From positions 1 through 34,302 of the forward strand of contig JALUFE010000081.1 in NCBI GenBank assembly GCA_027052175.1: a stretch of 34,302 nucleotides of DNA, in the 5' to 3' direction. Positions 13,576 to 21,934 of this stretch are shown in pieces (position 1 is the first letter of the stretch; every line of letters begins with the position of its first letter). A program made the position numbers and the translations under genes. The notes under the pieces were generated by a model. That model had not been told where the DNA came from. It searched no databases and saw only the letters and a program-made list of their open reading frames with translations. Origin of the DNA: Helicobacteraceae bacterium. GTDB lineage: Bacteria > Campylobacterota > Campylobacteria > Campylobacterales > Sulfurimonadaceae.

Positions 13576-15498
13576 ATGAGCAACGAAATGCGAAAAAAAA
13601 TGGCTGATACGATCAGATTTCTGGCTGCAGACATGGTGCAAAAGGCCAACAGCGGACATCCGGGAGCACCGATGGGGCTTGCAGATATCGCTGTCGTTTT
13701 AAGCGAACATCTCAAACACAATCCCAAAAATCCAAAGTGGCTCAACCGGGACAGACTGGTGTTTTCTGGAGGTCATGCCACGGGACTTATCTATTCGCTT
13801 TACTATCTTTGGGGATATGGATTGACACTCGATGACTTAAAAAAGTTCAGACAGCTTGATTCCAAAACACCGGGGCATCCCGAATATGGTCATACAGAAG
13901 GGGTCGAGATCACGACGGGACCGTTGGGACAGGGTGTAGCCAATGCTGTCGGTTTTTCGATGGCCAGCAAATTTGTAAGCGCTCAGGTCAACAGTGAAAC
14001 GGCTAAAGTTATCGATCATACTGTTTACTGCCTTTGCGGGGATGGCGATCTCGAAGAGGGGATCAGCTATGAGGCATGCTCGATTGCAGGACACTATAAG
14101 CTGGACAATCTTATCCTGATCTATGACTCTAACCGCATTACGATCGAGGGAAGCACAGATCTTTCCATCAGCGAAGATATTCGCAAACGATTCGAAGCGC
14201 AAGAGTGGCAGGTGCTGGAGTGTGACGGCCATGATTACGACGATATCGACAGAGCAATCAGCGAGGCCAAAAAAGCAACCAAACCGGCTATCATCATCGC
14301 TCATACGATTATTGCCAAAGGTGCCGGACCGCTTGAGGGAGATGCACACTCCCACGGTGCACCGCTTGGTGAAGAGATCATTCGCGAAGCCAAAAAGGCT
14401 GCCGGTTTCGATCCGGACAAACATTTCTTTGTGAGTGACGATGTGCTTGAGCGGTTTAGATGTGCGGTAGAGAAGGGTGAGCTCTATGAAAAAGAGTGGT
14501 TCCATTCGCTTAACACTTTGCCGCTCAAAGAACAAAACGATGCTCTTGAGGCACTTATGAACCCTGATTTTTCCAAGATTGAGTGGCCCACATTTGAGAA
14601 AGCCGAAGCGACACGGAGCACCAACGGCAAGATACTCAACGCTATAGCAAAAGCGGTGCCGAGCTTCCTGGGAGGGAGTGCAGATCTCAGTCCGTCGAAT
14701 AAAACGGAACTGAAAAATATGGGTGTCTTCCCGAAAGGGCGCAACATCTACTTCGGTATTCGTGAGCACGCGATGGCGGCCATCACCAATGCGATGGCGC
14801 TCTATGGCGGGTTGATGCCTTTTAGTGCGACTTTTTTCGTCTTTAGCGACTATCTCAAACCGGCTGCCCGTATCGCTGCACTCAGTGGCATTCAGCACTT
14901 CTTCGTCTGGACACATGACAGCATCGGCGTAGGTGAAGACGGACCGACACATCAGCCGATAGAGCATCTTTCCCAGTTTAGGGCGTTGCCGAATTTCTAT
15001 GTCTGGAGACCGGCTGACGGAAACGAAAATGTGGCGGCATGGCAGGTGGCACTGGAGATGAAAAACGCTCCAAGTGCTTTTGTCTGTTCGAGGCAGAATC
15101 TTCCGTTACTTCCAGAAGGAGTGGGCGGGGATATCAAAAAAGGAGCATACCTGCTCGTTGAAGACAGCAATCCTGCCTATACTCTCATAGCAAGCGGCAG
15201 CGAAGTGGGGCTTGCACTTGAAGTGAAAAAGTTACTCAACGAGAAAGGAATCGCTGCAAATGTCGTCTCCGTTCCATGTTTTGATCTTTTTATCGAGCAG
15301 GATCAGGGCTATATTGAAAATCTAATCAAGCCGGATACCAAAAAGATAGCCATCGAAGCAGCTCGCGGGATGGAGTGGTACCGTTTTGCCGATGAGGTAA
15401 TCGGAATGGATACATTCGGTGCGAGCGCACCTGCCGGCGAACTATTTAAAAAATTCGGCTTGGATGCCGATACTATCGTCAGTAAAATTATTGACTAA
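13576..15498 (+). CDS. tkt: Transketolase
   Basis: 640 residues, full length. The thiamine-diphosphate enzyme moves two-carbon units between sugar phosphates in the pentose phosphate and Calvin-type pathways. MVQKANSGHPGAPMGLADI at the N-terminus, TGPLGQG, the ThDP/Mg motif GDGDLEEGISYEA...YDSNRIT, the central DLSPSNKT and GIREHAM, then HDSIGVGEDGPTHQPIEHL and the C-terminal domain are all in order. The ORF track begins 55 codons earlier at an ATG in the intergenic region. I chose 13576 because AAAGGA lies six bases upstream and the family starts with MADTIRFLAADM-like sequence. No reductive pentose phosphate genes are in the window, so which pathway dominates is open. Confidence 0.97.
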   Translation: MSNEMRKKMADTIRFLAADMVQKANSGHPGAPMGLADIAVVLSEHLKHNPKNPKWLNRDRLVFSGGHATGLIYSLYYLWGYGLTLDDLKKFRQLDSKTPGHPEYGHTEGVEITTGPLGQGVANAVGFSMASKFVSAQVNSETAKVIDHTVYCLCGDGDLEEGISYEACSIAGHYKLDNLILIYDSNRITIEGSTDLSISEDIRKRFEAQEWQVLECDGHDYDDIDRAISEAKKATKPAIIIAHTIIAKGAGPLEGDAHSHGAPLGEEIIREAKKAAGFDPDKHFFVSDDVLERFRCAVEKGELYEKEWFHSLNTLPLKEQNDALEALMNPDFSKIEWPTFEKAEATRSTNGKILNAIAKAVPSFLGGSADLSPSNKTELKNMGVFPKGRNIYFGIREHAMAAITNAMALYGGLMPFSATFFVFSDYLKPAARIAALSGIQHFFVWTHDSIGVGEDGPTHQPIEHLSQFRALPNFYVWRPADGNENVAAWQVALEMKNAPSAFVCSRQNLPLLPEGVGGDIKKGAYLLVEDSNPAYTLIASGSEVGLALEVKKLLNEKGIAANVVSVPCFDLFIEQDQGYIENLIKPDTKKIAIEAARGMEWYRFADEVIGMDTFGASAPAGELFKKFGLDADTIVSKIID

Positions 15499-15506
15499 GA
15501 GGATAT

Positions 15507-17078
15507 GTGAAAAGCGATAAACTGCACCGATACGAATATGAAATATCCGCTTCTACAGAGATTGAAGAGGTAATTGAAGAGGTAGAAAAAATCAAGCAGA
15601 AATACCTGCTGGGCTGTGTGTATGCTTATATGCACAATACGGTGATTGTGCAGTCGCTGACAAAAGAGCTCCAAAAAAGAGTGCCGTTTATGCAGCTTCG
15701 GTTTGTCAAATCCGAGCAAAAAAAAGGTGCACGATTAGTTATATACGGATTGGAAAACGAGCCGTATCAGGACGATGTAACGGCAGAGGTGGTTGCTTTA
15801 CTCGAAGAGAAGAGAGCGGAGCTTTCGAAAAATTTAAAAAGCTGTAAGAAAGATCTCGTAAAAAAATTTTTTAATGATCATCTTACAAATATTCCCAATG
15901 TTTTTAAACTGCGTAAGGATTTGCAGGAGTGTGATGATGTCACGCTTATCGATGTGACGATAGACGAATTTAAAAGTATCAACAGTTTTTACGGTTTTCT
16001 CGTCGGAGATTACATTCTTGAGAACATTGCACAGTATCTTCTTGAAATTCCCGATGTCGATGTGTACAAAATGCCAGGAGGCGAATTTATTTTACTGCAG
16101 TGCAGGCATTACAGTTATTATGATCTTAAAGCGTATCTCGATAAATTGTATGAGAAGATTTCACAACTGAGTGTGACTTATCTGGAACTAGAGATCAATC
16201 TGGACTTCACTCTTGCCGCAGCGACGGCCCATTCCCTTGACAATATCCTTGCGAAGCTCTCAATGGCCCTGATGTTCGCTCAAAAGAACAAACTGCCCTA
16301 TTTTATTTATGAAGACAAGCTGGAGTTCGAGAGTAATTATCGTGAAAATATCGTTATGATGACAAAAGTGCGTAAAGCGATTAAAAACGACAATATCGTC
16401 GCTTACTATCAGCCTATAATGGACAACAAAACAGGCAAAGTGGTCAAATACGAAACACTTGCGCGCCTCATCAACGAGGAGGGAGAAGTTCTTTCTCCAG
16501 ACAAATTTCTGCAGATTTCCAAAAAGACGAAAAGTTATAATGTCGTAACGAAAAAGGTGATAGAAAGTGCATTCGTGATGTTTGCGGAAAATGAATATGA
16601 ATTCAGTATCAATATCAGTGTTGATGACATCATCAATCAGAATACCTATGATTTTATCATCGATAAATTGCGAAATTCCGAGGTTGCCGATCGTGCCGTT
16701 TTCGAGCTGGTGGAGTCGGATGCGATGAGTGAAACGGATCGTGTCCTGGAGTTTGTCAAAGAAGTCAAACGTTACGGTGCAAAGATAGCCATAGACGATT
16801 TCGGTAGCGGATATTCGAATTTTTCGATGCTTGTGAATATGAAGGTGGACTATATCAAGATTGATGGCTCTTTGATCGCCAATATCGATAGGAGCTGGAG
16901 CTCTTTGCTTGTGGTCCAGAGTATCGTCGATTTTGCGAAGAAGCTCAATGTTCGCGTGATTGCGGAGTATGTCTATTCGAGTACCATCTTCAGCAAGGTT
17001 AAAGAGCTTGGTATCGAATATTCACAGGGATTTTACATCGATAAGCCGAGAATCGATATCAAAGAGAGTGTGATTTAG
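15507..17078 (+). CDS. Degenerate GGDEF / intact EAL protein
   Basis: 523 residues, no signal peptide or membrane segment. An N-terminal domain of about 110 residues is unrecognised. A GGDEF fold follows (about 125-270; DVTIDEFKSINSFYGFLVGD is the substrate-binding side), but its active-site motif reads PGGEF (190-194), so it is unlikely to make c-di-GMP. The EAL domain (about 285-520) looks catalytic: Glu316 in YETLAR, Asn369, the ELVE segment at 400-403, Asp430-Asp431 in IDDFGSGYS, Lys451, Glu487 and Gln507 in SQGFY. It is probably a cytosolic c-di-GMP phosphodiesterase. The start is a GTG behind GAGGATAT, eight bases after the tkt stop, so it may be co-transcribed with tkt. Confidence 0.88.
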   Translation: MKSDKLHRYEYEISASTEIEEVIEEVEKIKQKYLLGCVYAYMHNTVIVQSLTKELQKRVPFMQLRFVKSEQKKGARLVIYGLENEPYQDDVTAEVVALLEEKRAELSKNLKSCKKDLVKKFFNDHLTNIPNVFKLRKDLQECDDVTLIDVTIDEFKSINSFYGFLVGDYILENIAQYLLEIPDVDVYKMPGGEFILLQCRHYSYYDLKAYLDKLYEKISQLSVTYLELEINLDFTLAAATAHSLDNILAKLSMALMFAQKNKLPYFIYEDKLEFESNYRENIVMMTKVRKAIKNDNIVAYYQPIMDNKTGKVVKYETLARLINEEGEVLSPDKFLQISKKTKSYNVVTKKVIESAFVMFAENEYEFSINISVDDIINQNTYDFIIDKLRNSEVADRAVFELVESDAMSETDRVLEFVKEVKRYGAKIAIDDFGSGYSNFSMLVNMKVDYIKIDGSLIANIDRSWSSLLVVQSIVDFAKKLNVRVIAEYVYSSTIFSKVKELGIEYSQGFYIDKPRIDIKESVI

Positions 17079-17100
17079 CATTTTTTTAAAAAAAATCTGA

Positions 17101-17106
17101 TATAAT
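17101..17106 (+). promoter_or_regulatory. -10 box of rpmE
   Basis: Perfect TATAAT preceded by AAATCTGA, with the predicted start near 17113 and a leader of about 80 bases. Confidence 0.55.
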
Positions 17107-17112
17107 TCGCCC

Positions 17113-17192
17113 CTCAATCATCCGCCCCCATACGGATGTAAAAAATATATTGCTATTCGCACGCAAACGAGTAGCTTACAAAGGTATGCGAA
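17113..17192 (+). promoter_or_regulatory. Foldable leader of rpmE
   Basis: CATCCG (17119-17124) and CGGATG (17133-17138) make a clean 6-bp hairpin. Downstream, two exclusive pairings are possible: GCTAT/GTAGC (17152-17156 with 17171-17175) or TTCGCA (17156-17161) with TGCGAA (17187-17192). The latter occupies the bases between the AAAGG ribosome-binding site and the ATG. Such a choice would fit autoregulation by L31, for which leader RNAs are known in other phyla; whether one exists here is inference. Confidence 0.35.
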
Positions 17193-17396
17193 ATGAAAAA
17201 AGGAATCCATCCTGAACTCCATGACTGCACTGTGACATGTGCCTGCGGAAACAGCTTCGTTACAAAAAGTACGAAACCATCGTTGAGAATCGATATCTGC
17301 AATGAATGCCATCCGTTCTTTACGGGTAGTGAGAGAATGGTCGATACGGCAGGTCGAATCGACAAGTTCAAAAAACGTTATAACATTCAAGACTAA
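17193..17396 (+). CDS. rpmE: 50S ribosomal protein L31 (zinc form)
   Basis: 67 residues, full length. The bL31 start [10 protein letters not shown] is followed by [11 protein letters not shown] and [11 protein letters not shown]. Cys16, Cys18, Cys36 and Cys39 provide the zinc site of the C-plus form, which bacteria commonly replace with a C-minus paralogue when zinc is short. It sits at the central protuberance and bridges the subunits. AAAGG precedes the ATG. rsmI follows after 13 bases, so translation factor and rRNA methylase are probably transcribed together. Confidence 0.97.
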   Translation: MKKGIHPELHDCTVTCACGNSFVTKSTKPSLRIDICNECHPFFTGSERMVDTAGRIDKFKKRYNIQD

Positions 17397-17409
17397 GAAA
17401 GCCCTCTCC

Positions 17410-18228
17410 ATGCTGCAGCTCGTTCCTACACCCATTGGGAACGTCGCAGATATAACCTTACGCGCTTCAAGCGCCTTGAGTGAGGCGGATGTTTTTTTGT
17501 GTGAAGATACACGCGTCACTAAACAGCTCCTGCATATCCTCAAAGAAAGATACAATCTCCAAAGAAAAGAGAATCAACGTTTCATTGCCCTGCATTCTCA
17601 TAACGAAGATGCCTTTTTCAAAGAGATAACTCCAGATTTTTTCGATCAGCACGTAGTGTATGTCAGTGATGCCGGGATGCCCGGGATCAGTGATCCGGGA
17701 ATGAAACTCGTAGCGTATGCGCAAATGCATGGTATTGAGTACGATGTACTGCCTGGAGCCAATGCGGTTCTCACCGCTTTTGCCGCGAGTGGATTCGATG
17801 CCGTTCGGTTTCTCTTTTTCGGTTTTTTGCCGCATAAAGGTAAAGAGCGTTCTATGGAGCTCGATGCCGCCCTTTACAGCGGCTATGTGACGATACTTTA
17901 TGAGTCTCCTTATAGAGTGCGGAAGCTTCTTGAAGAGATTGCAGAAAAAGAGCCCGGTCGCAGGTTGTTTGTTGCAAAAGAGCTGACGAAAAGATATCAA
18001 CGCTATTATTGTGGTAATGCTGCAGAAATTCTTGCGAAAATCGGTCAAAATATCAAAGGTGAATGGGTTGTCGTCGTAGAGAAGAGCGGTGCGGAAAAAG
18101 CAGCAGGTGCACTTTCAAAAGAGGAGATAAGGGCACTCGATCTGCCTAAGAAACAAAAAGCGAAGCTCATTGCCAAAATAACAGGAAAAAGTGTTAAAGA
18201 GTGTTATAACGAAATGCTCAGGGAGTAA
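17410..18228 (+). CDS. rsmI: 16S rRNA 2'-O-ribose C1402 methyltransferase
   Basis: 272 residues. RsmI methylates the ribose of C1402 in 16S rRNA with S-adenosylmethionine and belongs to the tetrapyrrole-methylase fold. The start MLQLVPTPIGNVADITLRA, then CEDTRVT, YVSDAGMPGISDPG and VLPGANAVLTAF are family hallmarks. The C-terminal part (ALDLPKKQKAKLIAKITGKS) is the usual helical tail. The ORF track starts inside rpmE at 17302; the family N-terminus fixes the ATG at 17410. There is no strong Shine-Dalgarno, consistent with coupling to rpmE. Confidence 0.95.
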   Translation: MLQLVPTPIGNVADITLRASSALSEADVFLCEDTRVTKQLLHILKERYNLQRKENQRFIALHSHNEDAFFKEITPDFFDQHVVYVSDAGMPGISDPGMKLVAYAQMHGIEYDVLPGANAVLTAFAASGFDAVRFLFFGFLPHKGKERSMELDAALYSGYVTILYESPYRVRKLLEEIAEKEPGRRLFVAKELTKRYQRYYCGNAAEILAKIGQNIKGEWVVVVEKSGAEKAAGALSKEEIRALDLPKKQKAKLIAKITGKSVKECYNEMLRE

Positions 18229-18330
18229 CAGAAGAGCGTTGCGAGTCTTTTTGTGGCATAACGTTTTCTACTTTTGTTCAGAAATATGATAGATAATAAG
18301 CTTAATTAATAAACCTTAAACTTTTTCAGG

Positions 18331-18336
18331 TAAAAT
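18331..18336 (+). promoter_or_regulatory. -10 box six bases before the rlmB-like ATG
   Basis: TAAAAT-ACTTCT-ATG: the same six-base spacing as at pldA and the cvfB-like gene, with no Shine-Dalgarno, suggesting a leaderless mRNA. The remaining gap from 18229 shows no terminator that I can support. Confidence 0.5.
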
Positions 18337-18342
18337 ACTTCT

Positions 18343-19026
18343 ATGTTACTCTATGCTAAACAGCCGATTTATTATTTATTGGAGCGTCATCCCGAACGTA
18401 TACGTACACTCTATCTTGCCAAAGAGATAGACAAAAAAGAGTATGCAAGACTCAAAAAGATGGACATACATCTAAAGCGTATTCCGAACGAAGCTGCCGT
18501 CAAAATGGCACACGGGGCGTCGCATCAGGGATTTTTGGCAGAAGTTGACGATATTGTTCTTAGTGACTATCGGGAGTTTTTGGAGTTGGATTTTGTGCTT
18601 GTTCTTGCAGGACTTACCGATATAGGTAATATCGGTTCTCTCGTGCGGAGCGGCTATGCACTGGGGGTAGATGCCGTTGTCGCGACAAATGTAGCAAAAC
18701 TGCCGCTTGAAGGGATAGCACGTGTGAGTACGGGAGCTCTTTTTGACATGCCTTTTGCCGTTACGAAGAATATATACGATCTGCTGAATGATCTAAAAAC
18801 TTCCGGTTTCACGATATTTGGCGCAGATATGGGAGGTGAAGACATACGCCGTATTCACCCGTTAAAAAAGCGTGCACTTGTTCTTGGAAGTGAGGGAGAA
18901 GGTCTCCCCAAACGCGTTCGAGAGAAACTCGATAAAGTTGTTGGCATCGAGATGAAGCATGCGTTCGATTCGCTCAATGTCGCGGTCGCCGGTGCTATCT
19001 TAATAGACAGGATGAGAGATGAGTGA
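18343..19026 (+). CDS. SpoU/TrmH-family rRNA methyltransferase (RlmB-like)
   Basis: 227 residues. SPOUT-fold 2'-O-ribose methyltransferase. A short substrate-binding N-terminal domain (MLLYAKQPIYYLLERHPERI, like the YGxxPV start of RlmB) precedes the knotted catalytic domain with its three motifs: TDIGNIGSLVRSG, LVLGSEGEGLP and HAFDSLNVAVAGAILI. RlmB methylates G2251 of 23S rRNA; a tRNA or other rRNA target is not excluded. The start is fixed by the family N-terminus. The stop overlaps the next gene by eight bases. Confidence 0.9.
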   Translation: MLLYAKQPIYYLLERHPERIRTLYLAKEIDKKEYARLKKMDIHLKRIPNEAAVKMAHGASHQGFLAEVDDIVLSDYREFLELDFVLVLAGLTDIGNIGSLVRSGYALGVDAVVATNVAKLPLEGIARVSTGALFDMPFAVTKNIYDLLNDLKTSGFTIFGADMGGEDIRRIHPLKKRALVLGSEGEGLPKRVREKLDKVVGIEMKHAFDSLNVAVAGAILIDRMRDE

Positions 19027-19816
19027 AGGTTTGGAAAAACTGCGTTCAATAGGGGCTCAAAAGATTCATGAACAGACACACATAGCACGTAAATATGTGG
19101 AGAATCTGCTGCATGAAAGTTTTGAAGGAATGCAGAAGGTACAGTTGTTTGGATTCATTTCGATATTGGAGAGAGAGTATGATGTCGATCTGACACCTCT
19201 TAAAGAGCACGCTGTAGAATATTTTGAGCTTGAAGAGGAAAACTTTCCCAAAGAGGAGATATCATACAAAAAGGAACTGCTTACAAGTTCGAAAGCCGAC
19301 AGAAAGAGGCTTTATCTTATTGTGGCTCTTGTTCTGGTGGGTGGAGTTGCATCTTTGCTTTACCTTTCGGGTACGAGTGAAGAAAACAGGACTCTTTCTC
19401 AAAACAGGAATGGGCAGACGGTTTCCAAGTCAGTGATGATGCAAACAATACAGAGTGTGGAAACCAACGAAACCAACGAGACTCTCTCCTTGCAAAACGA
19501 GACGCAGACCGTGCAAAAACCAAAAGTGGAGAAACACCACTCGTTTGTTATCATTCCGCGAACGAAAGTGTGGCTTGGTATTGTCGATCTCGATACCGGT
19601 AAAAAAAGACAGACGATTACTGCCGATTCGCTTGAACTCAATGCAAGCAAAAACTATTTGCTTACCTTTGGGCATGGATATATCGACATGGAAGTAGATG
19701 GAAACAAAACATCTTTTAAAGAGCCGAAAAATATCAAGTTTTTGTATAAAGATGGCCGTTTAGAAAGGATTGATAACGCAGAGTTTCGACACTATAACAA
19801 AGGCAGACTATGGTAA
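19019..19816 (+). CDS. RodZ-like HTH / single-membrane-span protein
   Basis: 265 residues. The N-terminal 65 residues form a helical, HTH-like domain (HEQTHIARKYVENLLHESF...LERE). A basic stop-transfer then leads into one membrane span (about 98-117, LYLIVALVLVGGVASLLYL), a Thr/Asn/Glu-rich linker, and a C-terminal beta domain (FVIIPRTKVWLGIVDLDTGKK...GYIDMEVDGNK). The order cytoplasmic HTH, span, periplasmic beta domain is that of RodZ, the MreB partner. Sequence similarity to RodZ is not obvious by eye, so this is an architectural comparison only. It overlaps both neighbours (8 bases with the rlmB-like gene, 7 with the next), so all three are probably translated as a unit. Confidence 0.7.
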   Translation: MSEGLEKLRSIGAQKIHEQTHIARKYVENLLHESFEGMQKVQLFGFISILEREYDVDLTPLKEHAVEYFELEEENFPKEEISYKKELLTSSKADRKRLYLIVALVLVGGVASLLYLSGTSEENRTLSQNRNGQTVSKSVMMQTIQSVETNETNETLSLQNETQTVQKPKVEKHHSFVIIPRTKVWLGIVDLDTGKKRQTITADSLELNASKNYLLTFGHGYIDMEVDGNKTSFKEPKNIKFLYKDGRLERIDNAEFRHYNKGRLW

Positions 19817-20646
19817 GAGCAGTGCTGCTTGTCGGTGTGCTCTTTATTTTTGCATTTGCACACTCCTCTTCGTCTGAGGAGCTTGTTCTTAAAAAGATTG
19901 AAAAGATCATTGGGAGCGAGAAATTTACACAAAACAGAGCGTTTGTCGGGATTGTCTTTTCGCCTGCAGAGAAATTTATGCACAAGGATAGGGTAGATGC
20001 CGTCAAAGTTGTCGAAACGCTCAAAGAGAACGGTTTGCTTGATCTCTTTTTTAACAAGCCGACTCGTATTGTACTTGAATTCAAGACAAACGGTGCTCCT
20101 CTCTTTTTTGTAAAAATCGTGAGTGACACGCTGCGAAACATCGGGTATTATCGATTCGTCACCGATGCTTCGAAATACAACAGCAGTGAGTTCAGCTGGA
20201 GTGTCGACATAGTTTCGGAGTATGCGGCCGATCCGATGATCCTTCAAAACGAGCTGCAAAAACGCGGCTGCAGGATTATCGACATTCAAAGAGAGACACC
20301 GAAAAAATGGATATACACGATCGATATGCATGATGCGCATTTGCCTGTTCAAGAACTGCAAAGTGGATATGTAACAAAGCTGCGCCGTTCCCTTTTTCCT
20401 TACTGGTTGGGCGTTTCGAAGATTCGCCGTTTAAGAGTTGTCAGTCATGGTCGAAATCACTGGTATCCCGATATCTCTTTTTATGACTCTCAGCTACATC
20501 TTGTCAAGGTTGTAGAACGTGACAAGCGCAGTTACGATGTTACATTCGCGATACCGAAAAATGCCAGATATATTAAAATAGCCGATATCTACACGATGAA
20601 AAATATCAAAGATTCGCTTGAACTGCATCCGTTTGGTGCGAGGTAG
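19810..20646 (+). CDS. Secreted protein of unknown function
   Basis: 278 residues. A cleavable-looking signal peptide (MVRAVLLVGVLFIFAFAHS) starts the protein, so it is periplasmic or surface-located. The rest is mixed alpha/beta with a lone Cys and no motif I recognise; FPYWLGVSKIRRLRVVSHGRNHWYPDI is aromatic and basic. Its start codon ATGGTAA contains the stop of the RodZ-like gene, so it is translationally coupled to a membrane protein with a periplasmic domain. A shared envelope role is inference. No function is proposed. Confidence 0.8.
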   Translation: MVRAVLLVGVLFIFAFAHSSSSEELVLKKIEKIIGSEKFTQNRAFVGIVFSPAEKFMHKDRVDAVKVVETLKENGLLDLFFNKPTRIVLEFKTNGAPLFFVKIVSDTLRNIGYYRFVTDASKYNSSEFSWSVDIVSEYAADPMILQNELQKRGCRIIDIQRETPKKWIYTIDMHDAHLPVQELQSGYVTKLRRSLFPYWLGVSKIRRLRVVSHGRNHWYPDISFYDSQLHLVKVVERDKRSYDVTFAIPKNARYIKIADIYTMKNIKDSLELHPFGAR

Positions 20647-20672
20647 TCAGTAGTTTATAAACCTTTTTTGGA

Positions 20673-20678
20673 TAAAAT
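20673..20678 (+). promoter_or_regulatory. -10 box of the aminotransferase-hom operon
   Basis: TAAAAT in GGATAAAATTGCG, about 30 bases before the ATG at 20708. Confidence 0.4.
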
Positions 20679-20707
20679 TGCGCAACTTTGAAGGTATAGG
20701 ACAGCAA

Positions 20708-21934
20708 ATGTTTGACGAGATAGTATTTGACAGGATGGAGAGGCTGCCTAAGTATGTTTTTGCCGAGATCAACGACATCAAGATGCAGCGTCGCCGAGAG
20801 GGACATGACGTCATTGATTTTTCGATGGGAAACCCCGATGGCGATACCCCCGAACATATAAGAGCAAAACTTGTAGAGTCGGCACAAAAAACGAAAACGC
20901 ACGGCTACTCCAGTTCCAAAGGAATCCCGAAGCTTCGTCAGGCCATAGCCGACTGGTATAAGCGGCGTTACGATGTCGATCTCGATCCCGAGACCGAGTG
21001 TGTCGCGACAATGGGAAGCAAAGAGGGATACAGCCACCTGGCTTATGCTATTACCAATCCGGGTGATGTTGCTGTCGTTCCCGATCCTACCTATCCTATT
21101 CACAGTTACGCTTTCATTCTCGCAGGAGGTAATGTCGTCAAGTTCGGTTTGGAATACGACGAGGAGTACAGGCTTGATGAAGATAAATTTTTCGAAAGTC
21201 TTGAGCGTGTTTTTAAAGAGAATTCTCCGCGTCCTAAATATGTTCTTGTCAATTTTCCGCATAATCCGACAACCGTCACGGTCGAGCCTGAATTTTATGA
21301 GCGTTTGGTAGCGATGGCAAAAAAAGAGCGATTTTACATAATCTCCGATATCGCTTATGGAGACATTACGTTTGAAGGGTACAAAACACCCTCTATTTTG
21401 GGTGTAGAGGGAGCTAAAGATGTGGCTGTCGAGTCTTTCACCCTGTCAAAAAGTTACAATATGGCGGGATGGCGTGTCGGCTTTTTTGTCGGAAACAAAA
21501 AGCTTATAGGTGCTTTGCAAAAGATTAAATCCTGGCTGGACTATGGAATGTTTACCCCAATACAGGTGGCAGCGACCGTCGCACTCAATGGCGATCAAAC
21601 CTGTGTACGCAATATTACGAACAAGTATTATCATAGAGAACAGGTACTCATTGAAGCCTTCGGCAGAGCAGGATGGCCTATCCATAAAAACAGAGCGACA
21701 ATGTTCGTTTGGGCGAAGATACCCGAGTGTGTGGCGCATCTTGGAAGCCTTGAGTTTTCCAAACGTCTGCTTATCGAAGCGGATGTAGCGGTGGCACCGG
21801 GGATCGGGTTTGGTGAGTATGGTGAAGGGTATGTGCGTATAGCGTTAATAGAGAACGACAAGCGTATTCGCCAGGCGGCGAAAAATATCAGAAATTTTTT
21901 AAAACAGTTTGAGTGTGGGCAGAAGCATGATTAA
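20708..21934 (+). CDS. Class I PLP aminotransferase
   Basis: 408 residues, fold-type I aminotransferase of the AspC/AlaC/DapL group. Seen are the substrate segment FSMGNPDGDTP, YSSSKGIPKLRQAIADWY, the VNFPHNPTT with the PLP-contacting Asn, the DIAYGDI Asp/Tyr, and the PLP-binding Lys248 in SFTLSKSYNMAGWRVGF. The amino-acid substrate cannot be read from this. Its tight link to hom, an arrangement also recalled from C. jejuni (Cj0150c-Cj0149c), suggests aspartate-family metabolism or alanine/glutamate exchange. The ORF track begins 10 codons earlier; MFDEIVFDRMERLPKYVF is the family start. The stop overlaps hom by eight bases. Confidence 0.92.
   Translation: MFDEIVFDRMERLPKYVFAEINDIKMQRRREGHDVIDFSMGNPDGDTPEHIRAKLVESAQKTKTHGYSSSKGIPKLRQAIADWYKRRYDVDLDPETECVATMGSKEGYSHLAYAITNPGDVAVVPDPTYPIHSYAFILAGGNVVKFGLEYDEEYRLDEDKFFESLERVFKENSPRPKYVLVNFPHNPTTVTVEPEFYERLVAMAKKERFYIISDIAYGDITFEGYKTPSILGVEGAKDVAVESFTLSKSYNMAGWRVGFFVGNKKLIGALQKIKSWLDYGMFTPIQVAATVALNGDQTCVRNITNKYYHREQVLIEAFGRAGWPIHKNRATMFVWAKIPECVAHLGSLEFSKRLLIEADVAVAPGIGFGEYGEGYVRIALIENDKRIRQAAKNIRNFLKQFECGQKHD

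Noticed and set aside
13837-14967. 376-codon ORF on the minus strand
   Set aside because: It is antisense to the transketolase gene, which is fully conserved. No ribosome-binding site or recognisable motif.
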